DNA from: Rhodoferax sp.
GTDB lineage: Bacteria > Pseudomonadota > Gammaproteobacteria > Burkholderiales > Burkholderiaceae_C
Length of the DNA: 64,000 nt
Assembly (NCBI GenBank): GCA_030645355.1
Contig: JAUSNJ010000118.1
Coordinates: 1 to 64,000, forward strand
Reading direction: 5' to 3'
Shown: one piece after another, positions 53,301 to 63,245 of the stretch
How positions within the stretch are numbered: position 1 is the stretch's first letter
Layout of the letters: each line of letters starts with the position of its first letter
Translations under genes and position numbers: made by a program
The notes under the pieces: model-generated
What the model saw: the letters and a program-made list of their open reading frames with translations, nothing else
Databases searched by the model: none
What the model was told of the DNA's origin: nothing

Positions 53301-54226
53301 TTCTTGCCACCGGCATTCATGGCGATGTTGCCACCGATGCAGGAGGCCTCGGCGGACGTGGGATCCACCGCAAACACGTAGCCACCGCGCTCGGCCGCAT
53401 CGGCCACGCGCTGGGTCACGACGCCGGCTTCGGTCCAGACTGTCGCCACCTCGCGGTCCATGCCGGGCAGGGTGCGCATCTCCACCTCGGTCATGGCTTC
53501 GAGCTTCTCGGTATTGATGACCGCCGACTTCCAGGTCAGCGGAATGGCGCCTCCGGTATAGCCGGTGCCGCCCCCACGCGGGATGATGGTCAACCCCAGG
53601 TCGATACAGCCCTTGACCAAGCCGGCCATTTCCTCCTCGGAGTCGGGGGTCAGCACCACAAACGGGTACTCCACGCGCCAGTCGGTGGCGTCCGTCACGT
53701 GCGACACACGCGACAGACCGTCAAACTTGATGTTGTCCTTGGCCGTCAGCTTGACCAGCGCGCGCTGGGTCTTGCGGCGTAGCGCGCCCACTTCGACCGA
53801 CGCTGCGTCAAACGCCTGGACTGATGCCCGGGCTGCCACCAGCAATTCGCCGACCATCGCATCGCGCTCGGGGTCCACCTGGGGCGTGCGGCGTTTTTCA
53901 ACTTCCTGCAGGCGGTGGTGCAAGGCTTCTACCAGTTGACCGCGCCGTTTGGGGTTGTCCAGCAGGTCGTCCTGCAGATAGGGGTTGCGCTGCACAACCC
54001 AGATGTCCCCCAGCACCTCATACAGCATGCGGGCCGAACGGCCGGTGCGCCGCTCGCCACGCAACTGGTTGAGCAGGCCCCAGGCGCGTGCGCCCAGCAA
54101 ACGGATCACGATTTCGCGGTCGGAAAACGAGGTGTAGTTGTAGGGGATTTCGCGGATGCGTTCGTGCACATGCGGCTGGGTGCCGGGCGCAGACAGGAGG
54201 TGGTTGAGCGAGGTGGGAGCGTTCAT
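50306..54226 (-). CDS. Giant FAD-binding oxidoreductase/Fe-S protein (DUF3683 fusion)
   Basis: This 1306-residue protein has, in order: a DUF3683 N-terminal domain ([22 protein letters not shown]), an FAD-binding domain ([19 protein letters not shown]), an FAD-oxidase C-terminal domain ([20 protein letters not shown]), two ferredoxin-type cysteine clusters ([11 protein letters not shown] and [11 protein letters not shown]) and two CCG domains ([17 protein letters not shown]). It is like GlcD and GlcF fused, so a 2-hydroxyacid or D-lactate-type dehydrogenase feeding the quinone pool is likely. The substrate is not certain. The start is the ATG at 54226 ([11 protein letters not shown]). A 42-bp element lies in the linker between the two halves. 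Confidence 0.88.
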   Translation of the reverse strand: MNAPTSLNHLLSAPGTQPHVHERIREIPYNYTSFSDREIVIRLLGARAWGLLNQLRGERRTGRSARMLYEVLGDIWVVQRNPYLQDDLLDNPKRRGQLVEALHHRLQEVEKRRTPQVDPERDAMVGELLVAARASVQAFDAASVEVGALRRKTQRALVKLTAKDNIKFDGLSRVSHVTDATDWRVEYPFVVLTPDSEEEMAGLVKGCIDLGLTIIPRGGGTGYTGGAIPLTWKSAVINTEKLEAMTEVEMRTLPGMDREVATVWTEAGVVTQRVADAAERGGYVFAVDPTSAEASCIGGNIAMNAGGKKAVLWGTALDNLASWRMVTPQAEWLEVTRINHNMGKIHDADVASFELQYFKADGKTRLRTEQLVIPGKSFRKEGLGKDVTDKFLSGLPGIQKEGCDGLITSARWVVHKMPAHTRTVCLEFFGNARDAVPSIVEIIDFMFAEQKRSGVLLAGLEHLDDRYLKAVGYATKSKRGGFPKMALFGDIAGDDADAVARATSEVVRIANSRSGEGFVAISPEARKKFWLDRKKTAAISRHTNAFKINEDVVIPLPRMAEYTDGIERINIELSLTNKLALCDALTEFFEAGSLPLSKSGDANDIPAAELLEDRVAQALALITGVRAQWQGWLDGVEGLFAPLQDHSLRASWKTQLRAPLQGIFTGGAFEAILSECTAIHQRILKGRVWVALHMHAGDGNVHTNIPVNSDDYDMLQAAHGAVKRIMALARSLDGVISGEHGIGITKLEFLTDEELRPFTEYKAKVDPEGRFNKGKLLRNREQHTQQTRGLEANSTQGFPAHADLTDAYTPSFGLMGHESLIMQQSDIGAIADSVKDCLRCGKCKPVCSTHVPRANLLYSPRNKILATSLLVEAFLYEEQTRRGISIKHWEEFEDVADHCTVCHKCLSPCPVKIDFGDVTMNMRNLLRKMGKKSWRPMAEFQAWFIGTQSVRGIQFAHALTNLSFKGQRLGNRLMSLVARRQTNAPRATVGTAPIKEQVIHFINKKMPGGLPKKTSRALMDIEDPDYVPIIRNPQTTTGETEAVFYFPGCGSERLFSQVGLATQAMLWHAGVQTVLPPGYLCCGYPQRGSGQFDKAEKMITDNRVLFHRVANTLNYLDIKTVVVSCGTCYDQLQGYKFEDIFPGSRIIDIHEYLLEKGITLPAGQGGFLYHEPCHNPMKLGDSMKTVKALVGDKVLKSDRCCGESGGLAVSRPDVSTQVRFRKEEEIRKGEAQLRTSGAVDAAQNVKILTSCPSCLMGLNRYQDDLKTGLLEADYIVVEMANQILGKDWMPQYVATVNAGGIERVLV
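51858..51899 (+). repeat. 42-bp dispersed element, copy G (inside the FAD/Fe-S gene)
   Basis: The sequence matches AGCCCTCG-N17-GCTC-N9-TAGC, one base off the GCTA arm, antisense to the gene. The host frame is open and gives a polar linker around [14 protein letters not shown] between the FAD and Fe-S halves. Confidence 0.83.
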
Positions 54227-54394
54227 CGGACAGTAGTTTGCGGTCTTGGCAGCCTGGGAGACCGCTTTGGGCGGGAGGAAGATATTACCGCAGTGCAGCA
54301 ATCACCTACCCACGGGAGTGGCAAACTCGGCTGGGGCGGCGCCTCTAATGGAAATCACCGAGCGCCGAGCACAATCCGATCAGTTTTAATCAGA

Positions 54395-54412
54395 CTGTCA
54401 CAAAACCTTCAT
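54395..54412 (+). promoter_or_regulatory. Candidate Pho box upstream of ugpB
   Basis: CTGTCAC-AAAA-CCTTCAT matches the PhoB site layout of two 7-bp CTGTCAT-like half sites separated by four A/T bases, with 6/7 and 5/7 matches. It ends 36 bases before the ugpB ATG, a sensible distance for a PhoB-activated promoter. The ugp operon of E. coli is known to be controlled by PhoB. Confidence 0.75.
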
Positions 54413-54448
54413 ACCCTTGCGCGTTTGTACGTACCCAAAGGAACTCCC

Positions 54449-55750
54449 ATGAAACTGAAAATCGCCACATTGGCGCTCGGAACAGCACTCTCTTTCAGCG
54501 CCCAGGCTCAAACCGAAATCCAGTGGTGGCATTCCATGACCGGAGGACTCAACGAGTGGGTCAACGACCTGGCCAAGGGATACAACGACAGCCAGAAGGA
54601 TTTCAAGATCGTTCCCACCTTCAAGGGCAATTACGACGAGTCGATGACAACGGCCATGGCCGCGTTCCGCGCCGGCAATGCGCCGCACATCCTGCAGGTT
54701 TTCGAGGTGGGGACCGCCACCATGATGGCCGCCAAAGGCGCCATCAAGCCGGTGGGCGAGGTCATGAAACAGGCCGGCGTGCCGTTTGACCCCAAGGCCT
54801 ATGTGCCCGCGGTAGCTGGTTACTACACGGCGCCCAATGGCGAGATGATGTCGTTCCCGTTCAACAGCTCGACCACCATCTTCTATTACAACAAGGACGC
54901 CTTCAAGGCCGCCGGACTGGACCCCAACCGCGCGCCCAGCACGTGGCCCGAGGTCACGCTGGCGGCTGCCAAGCTGAAGGCGTCCGGCCACAAGTGCCCG
55001 TACACCTCTAGCTGGGTAAGCTGGGTCCATCTGGAGAGCTTCTCCACCTGGCACAACACCCTGTTTGCCACCCAGAACAACGGTTTTGGCGGCACCAGTG
55101 CACGCCTGGCCTTCAATTCACCGCTGCACCTGCGCCACTTTGACAACCTGTCCAACATGTCCAAGCAGGGTCTGTTTGTCTACAAAGGGCGCGCCAGCGT
55201 GGCCGTGCCATCCTTCGTGTCCGGTGAGTGCGCCATGATGACCGGTTCCGCGGGCTCCTACGCCGACGTCAGCAAGGGTGCCAAGTTTGGCTACGGCCTG
55301 GCGCCGCTGCCCTATTACCCGGATGTGGAAGGCGCACCGCAGAACACCATCATCGGCGGCGCCAGCCTGTGGGTCATGGCGGGCAAGAAGCCTGCTGAGT
55401 ACAAGGGTGTTGCGGACTTCTTCAAGTACCTCTCCAGCCCCGAAATCCAGTCGGCCAGCCACAAGCGCACCGGCTACCTGCCCATCACCATGGCCGCCTA
55501 CCAGCTCACCGAGAAGTCCGGCTTCTACAAAGAAAAGCCCGGAACCGACGTGGCTGTGTCCCAGATGATCCGCAAGACCACCGACAAGTCGCGCGGCATC
55601 CGCCTGGGCAATTTTGTGCAGATCCGCACCATCATCGACGAGGAAACCGAAACCATCTGGTCCGGCAAAAAGACACCCAAGGAAGCCCTGGAGGCCGCAA
55701 TGAAGCGCGGCAACGAGCAGCTGGAAAAGTTCGAGCGAGCCAACAAGTAG
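54449..55750 (+). CDS. ugpB: sn-Glycerol-3-phosphate ABC transporter, substrate-binding protein
   Basis: This periplasmic receptor of 433 residues has a signal peptide cut near [15 protein letters not shown]. The UgpB-type features are [57 protein letters not shown] and [15 protein letters not shown]. It binds glycerol-3-phosphate and, in related systems, glycerophosphodiesters. The start at 54449 has a good AAAGGA site; the track ORF includes a long non-coding extension. It is the first gene of ugpBAECQ, behind a Pho box. Confidence 0.95.
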   Translation: MKLKIATLALGTALSFSAQAQTEIQWWHSMTGGLNEWVNDLAKGYNDSQKDFKIVPTFKGNYDESMTTAMAAFRAGNAPHILQVFEVGTATMMAAKGAIKPVGEVMKQAGVPFDPKAYVPAVAGYYTAPNGEMMSFPFNSSTTIFYYNKDAFKAAGLDPNRAPSTWPEVTLAAAKLKASGHKCPYTSSWVSWVHLESFSTWHNTLFATQNNGFGGTSARLAFNSPLHLRHFDNLSNMSKQGLFVYKGRASVAVPSFVSGECAMMTGSAGSYADVSKGAKFGYGLAPLPYYPDVEGAPQNTIIGGASLWVMAGKKPAEYKGVADFFKYLSSPEIQSASHKRTGYLPITMAAYQLTEKSGFYKEKPGTDVAVSQMIRKTTDKSRGIRLGNFVQIRTIIDEETETIWSGKKTPKEALEAAMKRGNEQLEKFERANK

Positions 55751-55772
55751 CCCCCCGGCGGACTTCAAGCCC

Positions 55773-56663
55773 ATGGCAGTGGAAAAACGCGTCTTTTTCA
55801 GGTCGACCTGGCTGCCGTGGCTGCTTCTGGCCCCGCAGCTGGTCATCGTCGGCGTGTTTTTCTTCTGGCCGGCCGGGCAAGCCGTGTTGCAGTCCCTGCA
55901 GGAGCAGGATGCCTTCGGGCTGAGCGTCAACTGGGTCGGGCTGGACAACTTCAGGACCCTGCTGTCTGACTCGGCCTACCTGGAGTCGTTCAAGACCACG
56001 GCGGTGTTTTCCATCCTGGTGGCGGTACTGGGAATCGCACTTTCACTGTTCCTGGCCGTCTTTGCCGACCGCATCATTCGCGGCGCACTGGCGTATCGCA
56101 CCATGCTGATCGTGCCCTACGCCGTAGCACCGGCTGTGGCTGGCGTCTTGTGGGTCTTCATGTTCTCGCCCTCCATCGGTGTGGTGTCCTACGCGCTGAG
56201 CCACTCGCTGGGCTTTGAGTGGAACCATTTGCTCGACTCCGGCCACGCAATGGCGCTGATCGTCACGGCCGCGGTATGGAAGCAGATTTCCTACAACTTC
56301 CTGTTCTTTCTGGCGGGCATGCAGTCAATTCCCAAATCGCTGATCGAAGCGGCTGCGATGGACGGTGCGCGCCCGTGGCGGCGGTTCTGGACGATACAGT
56401 TTCCACTGCTGTCGCCCACCACGTTCTTTCTGCTCGTCATCAACATGGTGTACGCCTTCTTCGACACCTTCGCCATCATCGATGCCACCACGCACGGTGG
56501 CCCCGGACGCGATACGGTGATTCTGGTCTACAAGGTCTACCAGGACGGCTTCAAAGGGGGCGACATTGGTGGTGCCGCGGCCCAGTCCGTCATCTTGATG
56601 CTGGTCGTCATCGCGATGACGGTGTTCCAGTTCCGCTACATCGAAAAGAAAGTGAACTATTAG
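55773..56663 (+). CDS. ugpA: sn-Glycerol-3-phosphate ABC transporter, permease UgpA
   Basis: This inner-membrane subunit of 296 residues has about six helices, beginning with [21 protein letters not shown]. The EAA loop that contacts the ATPase is [20 protein letters not shown]. It pairs with UgpE to form the channel. It starts 22 bases after ugpB and abuts ugpE directly. Confidence 0.95.
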   Translation: MAVEKRVFFRSTWLPWLLLAPQLVIVGVFFFWPAGQAVLQSLQEQDAFGLSVNWVGLDNFRTLLSDSAYLESFKTTAVFSILVAVLGIALSLFLAVFADRIIRGALAYRTMLIVPYAVAPAVAGVLWVFMFSPSIGVVSYALSHSLGFEWNHLLDSGHAMALIVTAAVWKQISYNFLFFLAGMQSIPKSLIEAAAMDGARPWRRFWTIQFPLLSPTTFFLLVINMVYAFFDTFAIIDATTHGGPGRDTVILVYKVYQDGFKGGDIGGAAAQSVILMLVVIAMTVFQFRYIEKKVNY

Positions 56664-57515
56664 ATGGTGGAGCGTCGCCCCTGGCTGGATCTGCTGGCCC
56701 ACGCCGTCATGGTGTTGGGGCTGCTGATCGTCGCCTTTCCGCTGTACCTGGCGTTCGTGGCATCGACCCACACCGCGCAGGACATCTTGCAGGCCCCCAT
56801 GCCCATGCTGCCCGGAGCGCACTTGTGGGACAACTATGTCGCGGCGCTCACCGGCCAGGGCGGTGGTGCCGGCTCCAACGCGCCGGTGGCACGCATGATG
56901 TGGATCAGCCTGGTGACGGCACTGGTCATCACCTTTGGCAAGATCAGCATTTCATTGCTGTCGGCATTCGCACTGGTCTACTTCCAGTTTCCGTTTCGCT
57001 CCCTGTTCTTCTGGGCCATCTTCATCACCCTGATGCTGCCGGTGGAAGTGCGCATCGGCCCGACCTACCAGGTGGTATCCGACTTGGGCATGCTCAACAC
57101 CTACGCCGGGCTGACGGTGCCGCTGATTGCGTCGGCCACCGCCACCTTTCTGTTTCGCCAGTTCTTCCTGACCGTGCCCGACGAACTGCTGGAGGCGGCA
57201 CGCATGGACGGCGCCGGACCCATGCGTTTCTTCAAGGACATCCTGCTGCCGCTGTCCAGAACGTCCATCGCAGCCCTGTTCGTGATCCAGTTCATCTATG
57301 GCTGGAACCAGTACCTGTGGCCGCTGCTGGCCACCACCAGTGAGGACATGTACCCGGTGGTAGTCGGCATCAAGCGCATGATCGCCGGCGGTGACTCGGG
57401 CAACGAATGGAACATCGTGATGGCCACCGCCATCCTGGCCATGCTGCCGCCAGCGGTGGTGGTGGTCTTCATGCAGCGGTGGTTCATCAAGGGGCTGGTG
57501 GATACCGAAAAGTAA
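56664..57515 (+). CDS. ugpE: sn-Glycerol-3-phosphate ABC transporter, permease UgpE
   Basis: This is the second permease, of 283 residues, with the UgpE-type opening [27 protein letters not shown] and an EAA loop [20 protein letters not shown]. The C-terminal half has the family segment [15 protein letters not shown]. Its ATG immediately follows the ugpA stop codon. Confidence 0.95.
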   Translation: MVERRPWLDLLAHAVMVLGLLIVAFPLYLAFVASTHTAQDILQAPMPMLPGAHLWDNYVAALTGQGGGAGSNAPVARMMWISLVTALVITFGKISISLLSAFALVYFQFPFRSLFFWAIFITLMLPVEVRIGPTYQVVSDLGMLNTYAGLTVPLIASATATFLFRQFFLTVPDELLEAARMDGAGPMRFFKDILLPLSRTSIAALFVIQFIYGWNQYLWPLLATTSEDMYPVVVGIKRMIAGGDSGNEWNIVMATAILAMLPPAVVVVFMQRWFIKGLVDTEK

Positions 57516-57575
57516 ACCTGTTTGCGGGACAGACCTCAGCGAATCGGAGCTCTGTCCCCAGCTGATTAAAAGACT

Positions 57576-58592
57576 ATGGCATCTATTTCACTCAAAAACG
57601 TCGTCAAGCGCTACGGTACCGGGCCCAAGGCGGTCGCAGTCATTCATGGCGTCAATGCCGAGATTGCCCATGGCGAATTCATCGTCATCGTCGGCCCATC
57701 GGGTTGCGGCAAGTCCACGCTACTGCGCATGGTGGCCGGGCTGGAAGAGATCACCGGTGGTGAGATCGCCATCAACGGCAAGGTCGTCAACGACGTGGAG
57801 CCCAGCGACCGCGACATCGCCATGGTGTTCCAGAACTACGCCCTCTACCCCCACATGAGCGTGTTCGACAACATGGCCTACGGCCTGAAGATTGCCAAGG
57901 TGCCACTGGACGAAATCAAGACGCGCGTGGACAAGGCGGCCAAGATTCTGGAGATTGGCCCGTTCATGGCGCGCAAGCCACGCGAGCTCTCCGGTGGCCA
58001 GCGTCAGCGCGTGGCCATGGGTCGTGCCATCGTGCGCCAGCCCCAGGTGTTCCTGTTTGACGAACCTCTCAGCAATCTGGACGCCAAGCTGCGCGCCCAG
58101 ACCCGCCTCGAAATCCAAAAACTGCACCGTGAGCTGGGCATCACCTCGCTATTCGTGACCCACGACCAGGTGGAGGCCATGACGTTGGCCCAGCGGATGA
58201 TCGTCATGAATGGCGGCGTCATGGAGCAGTTTGGCACGCCCGAAGAGGTCTACACCCGCCCGGCCACCACCTTCGTAGCCAGCTTCATCGGCTCACCACC
58301 CATGAACCTATTGAAAAACGCACCCGATGCCCAAGCGGGCGTCGTCACCGGCGTCCGCCCCGAGCATCTGGACATCACGCCCACTGGCTGGGCCTTGCAG
58401 GTCGAGGCGGTCGAAATGCTGGGCGCCGAGCGGTTGGTCTATGGCCGTTGGGCCCACAGCACCACCGACGAACTGGTCATCATCCGCACCGAGGAGTCAC
58501 ACGCCGTGCCCGCGCTGGGTGCCACCATCCACGTCACGCCACGCCCCGGAAAACTGCACGCCTTTGACGCCACCACCGGAAAAAGAATATGA
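57576..58592 (+). CDS. ugpC: sn-Glycerol-3-phosphate ABC transporter, ATP-binding protein UgpC
   Basis: This 338-residue ATPase subunit is of the MalK/UgpC type. It has Walker [12 protein letters not shown], the Q-loop in [13 protein letters not shown], signature [19 protein letters not shown], Walker [16 protein letters not shown] and the H-loop [12 protein letters not shown]-terminal regulatory TOBE-type domain follows ([13 protein letters not shown]). It energises uptake by UgpBAE. It is separated from ugpE by 60 bases and from ugpQ by a GC-rich repeat. Confidence 0.96.
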   Translation: MASISLKNVVKRYGTGPKAVAVIHGVNAEIAHGEFIVIVGPSGCGKSTLLRMVAGLEEITGGEIAINGKVVNDVEPSDRDIAMVFQNYALYPHMSVFDNMAYGLKIAKVPLDEIKTRVDKAAKILEIGPFMARKPRELSGGQRQRVAMGRAIVRQPQVFLFDEPLSNLDAKLRAQTRLEIQKLHRELGITSLFVTHDQVEAMTLAQRMIVMNGGVMEQFGTPEEVYTRPATTFVASFIGSPPMNLLKNAPDAQAGVVTGVRPEHLDITPTGWALQVEAVEMLGAERLVYGRWAHSTTDELVIIRTEESHAVPALGATIHVTPRPGKLHAFDATTGKRI

Positions 58593-58672
58593 CCCCCACG
58601 CTTGTCGCTGCGCGTACTTCGCTGCCCCCCAAGGGGGCCCTCGCGGCTTGGGGCGGCCCGGCGCCGCTCACG
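58592..58672 (+). repeat. GC-rich dispersed repeat, copy 3
   Basis: The sequence from ACCCCCACG through CTGCCCCCCAAGGGGG to CTTGGGGCGGCCCGGCG fills the ugpC-ugpQ gap. It starts at the last base of the ugpC stop and ends three bases before the ugpQ ATG. It is the best-preserved partner of copy 1. Confidence 0.75.
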
Positions 58673-58674
58673 CC

Positions 58675-59445
58675 ATGACACCCGACCTTCCCGCCTGGCC
58701 CTACCCTCGTTGGGTGGCCCACCGAGGCGCTGGCAAGTTGGCACCCGAGAACACGCTGGCTGCCTTTCGCGTCGGGGCGAGCCACGGTTTTCGCATGTTC
58801 GAGTGCGATGTCAAACTCAGCAGCGATGGCGTGCCTTTTCTGATGCACGACGCCACCCTGCAGCGCACCACCAATGCACGCGCCAAGCTGGGGGCCGGCA
58901 ACAGTGCCGTGGGCGGCGACCACCCCTGGGGTGTGCTGTCGCAGTTGGACGCCGGCAGTTGGCATTCGCGTGCCTTTGCCGGTGAGCCGCTACCCACGCT
59001 GGACAACATCGCTGCCTTTTGCATCCGCAATGGCTATTTCCTGAACATTGAAATCAAGCCCACACCGGGTACCGAACGCCATACGGGCGAAGTGGTGGCG
59101 CGGGAGGCCGCCCGCCTATGGGCCGGGCAAGCCGTGCCGCCACTGCTGACCTCGTTTGAACCCGACGCCCTGCGCGGCGCCCTGGACAGCGCACCCGGGC
59201 TGCCACGCGGCCTGCTGCTGGACACCCTGTGGAGCGGTTGGCTGGAAACGGCGCTGACGCTGGACTGCAAGGCCATCGTCTGCAACCACGCCCTGTGGGA
59301 CCGCAGCAGCGTCACACAGGCCCACAGTGCCGGATTTCGCACGCTGAGCTACACCGTCAACGACGAGTGGGCGGCGCAGCGCCTGATGGATCTGGGAACG
59401 GACGGCATCATCACCGACCGGGTGGACCTGTTCAGCCCGGTATGA
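58675..59445 (+). CDS. ugpQ: Glycerophosphodiester phosphodiesterase UgpQ
   Basis: This 256-residue cytoplasmic enzyme cleaves glycerophosphodiesters to glycerol-3-phosphate and an alcohol. The GDPD signature is clear: VAHRGAGKLAPENTLAAFR, FECDVKLSSDGVPFLMHDATL and LNIEIKPTPG, ending in GTDGIITDRVDLF. It completes the ugp operon by releasing glycerol-3-phosphate from imported diesters. I start at the ATG at 58675 (MTPDLPAWPYPRWVAHRG); the track ORF runs back into ugpC in another frame. No ribosome site is obvious because a repeat occupies the leader. Confidence 0.94.
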   Translation: MTPDLPAWPYPRWVAHRGAGKLAPENTLAAFRVGASHGFRMFECDVKLSSDGVPFLMHDATLQRTTNARAKLGAGNSAVGGDHPWGVLSQLDAGSWHSRAFAGEPLPTLDNIAAFCIRNGYFLNIEIKPTPGTERHTGEVVAREAARLWAGQAVPPLLTSFEPDALRGALDSAPGLPRGLLLDTLWSGWLETALTLDCKAIVCNHALWDRSSVTQAHSAGFRTLSYTVNDEWAAQRLMDLGTDGIITDRVDLFSPV

Positions 59446-59467
59446 ACGGGCACCGTAGCGTGGCCCT

Positions 59468-59743
59468 TCAACGCCACCCGCGCCCGCCCGCCCACTGGCT
59501 GGTGGCCGCAAAGACCAGCAAGGCCGCGTAGCTGGCCATCTTGCCATCACGGCCGAAAACCCAGAGGCCGACTCCCAGCGCCACGGCACCAGCTACACAA
59601 TTGATAGCTGTCTGCGCAATGAATCCGAGGGCTACAGGGGTTTTTTTACTAACGAGTGGGCCGGACAGGGCCAGCAGCACACCCACGACAACGGCGGGTG
59701 CCAGGAAATTGGCCAGGTGATAGAGTTGGTCCAGGAAGCCCAT
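59468..59743 (-). CDS. Small hydrophobic protein of unknown function
   Basis: This protein of about 91 residues has three hydrophobic stretches (LANFLAPAVVVGVLLALSG, ALGFIAQTAINCVAGAVALGV, YAALLVFAATSQWAG), so it is likely an inner-membrane protein. I do not recognise the family. I choose the ATG at 59743 (MGFLDQLYHLANF) over a TTG five codons earlier. A 42-bp dispersed element in sense orientation forms part of the second hydrophobic segment. Confidence 0.6.
   Translation of the reverse strand: MGFLDQLYHLANFLAPAVVVGVLLALSGPLVSKKTPVALGFIAQTAINCVAGAVALGVGLWVFGRDGKMASYAALLVFAATSQWAGGRGWR
59592..59633 (-). repeat. 42-bp dispersed element, copy H (inside small membrane protein gene)
   Basis: The reverse complement fits AGCCCTCG-N17-GCTA-N9-TAGC exactly, in the same sense as the host gene. 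It encodes about ALGFIAQTAINCVA within a predicted membrane segment. Confidence 0.82.
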
Positions 59744-59790
59744 GCGGCGTGCCAGCAACGGCAGTCAGGTTGTTGAAGTGGTGACGATTT

Positions 59791-59796
59791 TATAAT
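59791..59796 (+). promoter_or_regulatory. Candidate -10 element for hemA
   Basis: A perfect TATAAT is found 20 bases before the hemA ATG, in an otherwise AT-poor area. TTGTTG lies 15 bases upstream, a short and imperfect -35. A start point would give a very short leader. Confidence 0.5.
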
Positions 59797-59816
59797 TGCT
59801 CTTTAATCCCGAATAT

Positions 59817-61076
59817 ATGGCCGTCTGGACACTAGGCATCAACCACACCACTGCACCGCTGGATTTGCGCGGGCGGTTTGCGTTCGCCATGGACCAGATA
59901 GAGCCCCAGTTGCGGGGTCTGCGCCAAGCCTTGCACCGCATGCCCGAAGCGGCGATCGTGTCCACCTGCAACCGCACCGAGATCTATTGCGCCGCAGAAG
60001 AAACAGAGCTCGAACCCACGCTGGGCTGGCTGGCCCACTCGGCCGGCATATCCCCTGAGGCACTACGCTCCCACACCTACAGCCTGCAGAACGACCAGGC
60101 AGCGCGCCACGCCTTTCGCGTCGCCAGCGGGCTGGACTCCATGGTACTGGGCGAACCGCAAATCCTGGGTCAGTTGAAAGATGCCGTGCGTGCCGCCGAG
60201 GCAGCTGGCGCCTTGGGCACCACGCTGTCGCAGCTGTTCCAGCGCTCGTTTGCCGTGGCCAAAGAGGTGCGCACCTCCACCGAAATCGGCGCCCACTCGA
60301 TCAGCATGGCCGCCGCTGCCGTGCGCCTGGCGGGCAACCTGTTTGAAGACCTGGGCCGGGTCAATGTCCTGTTTGTGGGCGCCGGTGAAATGATCGAACT
60401 GTGCGCCACGCACTTTGCAGCGAAGACGCCGAAGTCGATTGCCATTGCCAACCGCACCCTGGAGCGCGGCGAAAAGCTGGCCTCGCGTTTTGGCGGCGAG
60501 GTGATGCGCCTGGGTGATCTGCCCGACCGCCTGCATGAGTTTGATGCGGTCATCAGCTGCACCGCCAGCACCCTGCCCATCATTGGACTGGGTGCCGTTG
60601 AACGAGCCCTGAAGAAGCGCCGCCGCCGCCCCATGTTCATGGTCGATCTGGCCGTGCCGCGGGATATCGAGGTCGAGGTCAAGTCCCTGGAAGACGTATA
60701 CCTCTATACGGTCGACGACCTGGCCGGTGTGGTGCAGACCGCGCAGGCCAGCCGCCAGGCTGCAGTGGCCCAGGCCGAAGCTATCGTCGACGCCGGGGTT
60801 CAGAGCTTCATGCACTGGATCGACCAGCGCAGCTCGGTCCCGCTGATCCAGCAACTCAATGCCCAGGCAGACGCATGGCGCGCCACGGAGTTGGCCCGCG
60901 CCCGCAAGCTGCTGGCCAAGGGCGAGCCGGTGGACGCGGTGCTGGAGGCGCTGTCCAAGGGTCTGACCCAAAAAATGCTGCACGGCGCCATGGCCGAGCT
61001 GCATGCGGGCGATGCCCAGGCCCGAGAGCGTGCAGGCACCGCGATCTCGCACTTCTTCTTGCGCAACAGCCGTTAG
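59817..61076 (+). CDS. hemA: Glutamyl-tRNA reductase
   Basis: This enzyme reduces glutamyl-tRNA to glutamate-1-semialdehyde with NADPH, the first step of C5-pathway heme synthesis. Its 419 residues have the catalytic-Cys motif [12 protein letters not shown], the [15 protein letters not shown] motif, the NADPH loop [12 protein letters not shown] and a C-terminal dimerisation helix. The ATG at 59817 ([20 protein letters not shown]) is preferred over the upstream TTG of the track. It leads hemA-prfA-prmC. Confidence 0.96.
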   Translation: MAVWTLGINHTTAPLDLRGRFAFAMDQIEPQLRGLRQALHRMPEAAIVSTCNRTEIYCAAEETELEPTLGWLAHSAGISPEALRSHTYSLQNDQAARHAFRVASGLDSMVLGEPQILGQLKDAVRAAEAAGALGTTLSQLFQRSFAVAKEVRTSTEIGAHSISMAAAAVRLAGNLFEDLGRVNVLFVGAGEMIELCATHFAAKTPKSIAIANRTLERGEKLASRFGGEVMRLGDLPDRLHEFDAVISCTASTLPIIGLGAVERALKKRRRRPMFMVDLAVPRDIEVEVKSLEDVYLYTVDDLAGVVQTAQASRQAAVAQAEAIVDAGVQSFMHWIDQRSSVPLIQQLNAQADAWRATELARARKLLAKGEPVDAVLEALSKGLTQKMLHGAMAELHAGDAQARERAGTAISHFFLRNSR

Positions 61077-61090
61077 CTTCGCTAGCCACC

Positions 61091-61132
61091 CACTCTCCCC
61101 CAACCCCTCTCCCCCAGGGGACGAGAGGGGAG
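61091..61132 (+). terminator. C-rich hairpin after hemA
   Basis: CCCCTCT (61104-61110) and AGAGGGG (61124-61130) pair around a C-rich/G-rich loop (CCCCC and GGGG inside). It lies just after the hemA stop and may be a terminator or a repeat; there is no adjacent T-tract, although TTTTGTTTTTT follows about 15 bases later. Confidence 0.4.
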
Positions 61133-61205
61133 CTAACAGCCACATTTTGTTTTTTCGCTTCGGCCAGGGCCTTACGGTCGTCGCGTTACTCGTCATCCAG
61201 ATTGA

Positions 61206-62309
61206 ATGCCCATGAAAACTTTTTTCCGTCAACAACTAGCCCGCTACACCGACCGTCAGGCCGAGCTGGAGTTCCTGTTGTCCCGCGAGGACATCATGAA
61301 GGACATGGAACAGTTCCTCAAACTCTCGCGCGAACATACCGACGTGGCCGCCGTGGCCAGCCGCTGGGCCCGCTACCAGCAGCGCGAGGCCGATCTGGCT
61401 GGCGCCCAGGACATGCTCTCAGACCCCGACATGGCGGAGATGGCCGAGGAAGAAATCGCCGGCGCCACGGTCGAACTGACCCAGCTCGAAGGTGAACTGC
61501 AGCGCATGCTGCTGCCCAAGGACCCCGACGACGCCCGCCCCGCGTTTGTAGAAATCCGCGCTGGCACCGGTGGCGACGAGTCGGCGCTGTTTGCCGGTGA
61601 CTTGCTGCGCATGTACACCCGCTACGCCGATCGCTGCGGCTGGAAGACCGAGATCGTCAGCGAGTCCCCCAGCGAACTGGGTGGCTACAAGGAAGTGGTG
61701 GTGCGCATGGAAGGCTTTCACAACGGCACCGGCGCCTACGGCGCGCTCAAGTTTGAGTCTGGCGGCCACCGCGTGCAGCGCGTGCCGGCTACCGAGACGC
61801 AGGGCCGCATCCACACCAGCGCCTGCACGATTGCCGTGCTGGCCGAGCAGGACGAGGCCGAGGCCATCAAGATCAACCCGTCGGACTTGCGCATCGACAC
61901 CTACCGTGCCAGCGGCGCCGGCGGACAGCACATCAACAAGACCGACTCGGCCGTGCGCATCACCCACATCCCCACCGGCATCGTCGCCGAATGCCAGGAT
62001 GGGCGCAGCCAGCACAGCAACAAGGCCCAGGCCCTAAAAGTGCTGACCGCCCGCATCCACGAAAAGGACCGCAGCGAGCGCGCCGCCAAGGATGCCGCCG
62101 AGCGCAAGAGCCTGGTGGGCAGTGGCGACCGCAGTGACCGCATCCGCACCTACAACTTCCCGCAGGGACGCCTCACCGACCACCGCATCAACCTGACGCT
62201 GTACAAGCTGCTGCAGATCATGGAGGGCGATCTGGACGATGTGGTGCAAGCCCTGCAAGCCTACGAGGCGGCCGAGCAGCTGGCGGCGCTGGAACTCGGA
62301 ATGGTCTAG
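61206..62309 (+). CDS. prfA: Peptide chain release factor 1
   Basis: This factor reads UAA and UAG and hydrolyses peptidyl-tRNA on the ribosome. The PxT-type codon-reading motif is in [10 protein letters not shown], and the GGQ loop is [16 protein letters not shown]. Its 367 residues match RF1. The start could be the ATG at 61206 or 61212 ([12 protein letters not shown]). prmC, the product of which methylates the GGQ glutamine, follows. Confidence 0.97.
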   Translation: MPMKTFFRQQLARYTDRQAELEFLLSREDIMKDMEQFLKLSREHTDVAAVASRWARYQQREADLAGAQDMLSDPDMAEMAEEEIAGATVELTQLEGELQRMLLPKDPDDARPAFVEIRAGTGGDESALFAGDLLRMYTRYADRCGWKTEIVSESPSELGGYKEVVVRMEGFHNGTGAYGALKFESGGHRVQRVPATETQGRIHTSACTIAVLAEQDEAEAIKINPSDLRIDTYRASGAGGQHINKTDSAVRITHIPTGIVAECQDGRSQHSNKAQALKVLTARIHEKDRSERAAKDAAERKSLVGSGDRSDRIRTYNFPQGRLTDHRINLTLYKLLQIMEGDLDDVVQALQAYEAAEQLAALELGMV

Positions 62310-62323
62310 CCATTGAGGCCACC

Positions 62324-62365
62324 AGCCCTCGTCGATACTGCGTAGTTAGCTACCAATTCAATAGC
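62324..62365 (+). repeat. 42-bp dispersed element, copy I (between prfA and prmC)
   Basis: The sequence fits AGCCCTCG-N17-GCTA-N9-TAGC exactly. It ends two bases before the prmC ATG, so it forms almost the whole prmC leader. Confidence 0.85.
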
Positions 62366-62367
62366 AA

Positions 62368-63234
62368 ATGGGAACGCCGCAAACACCCTCCACCATCGCC
62401 CAGGCCATAGGCTGGGCCCAGACCCAGGGCCTGGACCGGCTGGACGCACAGCTGCTGGTGCTGCACGCCGTGGGGCGCGCCGATGTCGAGCGCGCCTGGC
62501 TGCTGGCGCACGACACGGACGCCCTGCCCGACGCCGCCCACGCCACACTGCAAGCCACCGTACGCCGCCGCGCCACGGGCGAACCGCTGGCGTACATCAC
62601 GGGTCGCAAGGCTTTCTACGGATTGGACCTGCAGGTGGATGCCCGCGTGCTGGTGCCCCGCCCCGACACCGAAACGCTGGTGGACTGGGCGCTGGAGCTG
62701 CTGGGCAGCGCGCCCGCCAGCGTGCTCGACCTGGGTACGGGCAGCGGCGCCATCGCGCTGGCGCTGCAGCACAGCCACCCCGACCTGGACGTGCTGGCCA
62801 TTGACTACAGCGCCGACGCACTGGCGGTGGCCCAGGCCAATGCCCATCGTCTGCATCTCAGGGTACGGTTTGCACAAGGCAGCTGGCTGGACGGCGTGCA
62901 GGGGCGATTTGACCTTATCGTCTCCAACCCGCCCTATATTGCCGCGCAAGACCCGCACCTGGCCGCGCTGACCCACGAGCCCCTGCAGGCACTGGCCAGC
63001 GGCGACCACGGACTGGACGACATCCGCACCATCATTGCACAGGCGGGCCGCCATCTGCAGCCCGGTGGTTGGCTGCTGATGGAACACGGCTACGACCAGG
63101 CCGCTGCCGTGCGCACGCTGCTGGTGGAGGCGGGCTTTGCGGATGCGCAATCCCGGCGCGACCTGGCCGGCATTGAGCGCTGTAGTGGCGCGCGCTGGTC
63201 GAAGTTCTCCGCCCGAACCAAACCTTGTGTATGA
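62368..63234 (+). CDS. prmC: Peptide chain release factor N(5)-glutamine methyltransferase
   Basis: This SAM-dependent enzyme methylates the GGQ glutamine of RF1 and RF2. Its 288 residues include an N-terminal helical domain (AIGWAQTQGLDRLDAQLLVLHAVG), PLAYITGRKAFYGLDLQVDARVLVPRPDTE, the SAM loop LDLGTGSGAIALAL and the NPPY motif IVSNPPYIAAQDPHL. It is co-transcribed with prfA. The ATG directly follows a 42-bp element with no Shine-Dalgarno site. Confidence 0.95.
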   Translation: MGTPQTPSTIAQAIGWAQTQGLDRLDAQLLVLHAVGRADVERAWLLAHDTDALPDAAHATLQATVRRRATGEPLAYITGRKAFYGLDLQVDARVLVPRPDTETLVDWALELLGSAPASVLDLGTGSGAIALALQHSHPDLDVLAIDYSADALAVAQANAHRLHLRVRFAQGSWLDGVQGRFDLIVSNPPYIAAQDPHLAALTHEPLQALASGDHGLDDIRTIIAQAGRHLQPGGWLLMEHGYDQAAAVRTLLVEAGFADAQSRRDLAGIERCSGARWSKFSARTKPCV

Positions 63235-63245
63235 AATAGGTCTCC

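Noticed and set aside
52601-53782. 393-codon plus ORF opposite the FAD/Fe-S gene
   Set aside because: It is antisense to a protein with clear FAD and cysteine motifs and has shadow-like composition.
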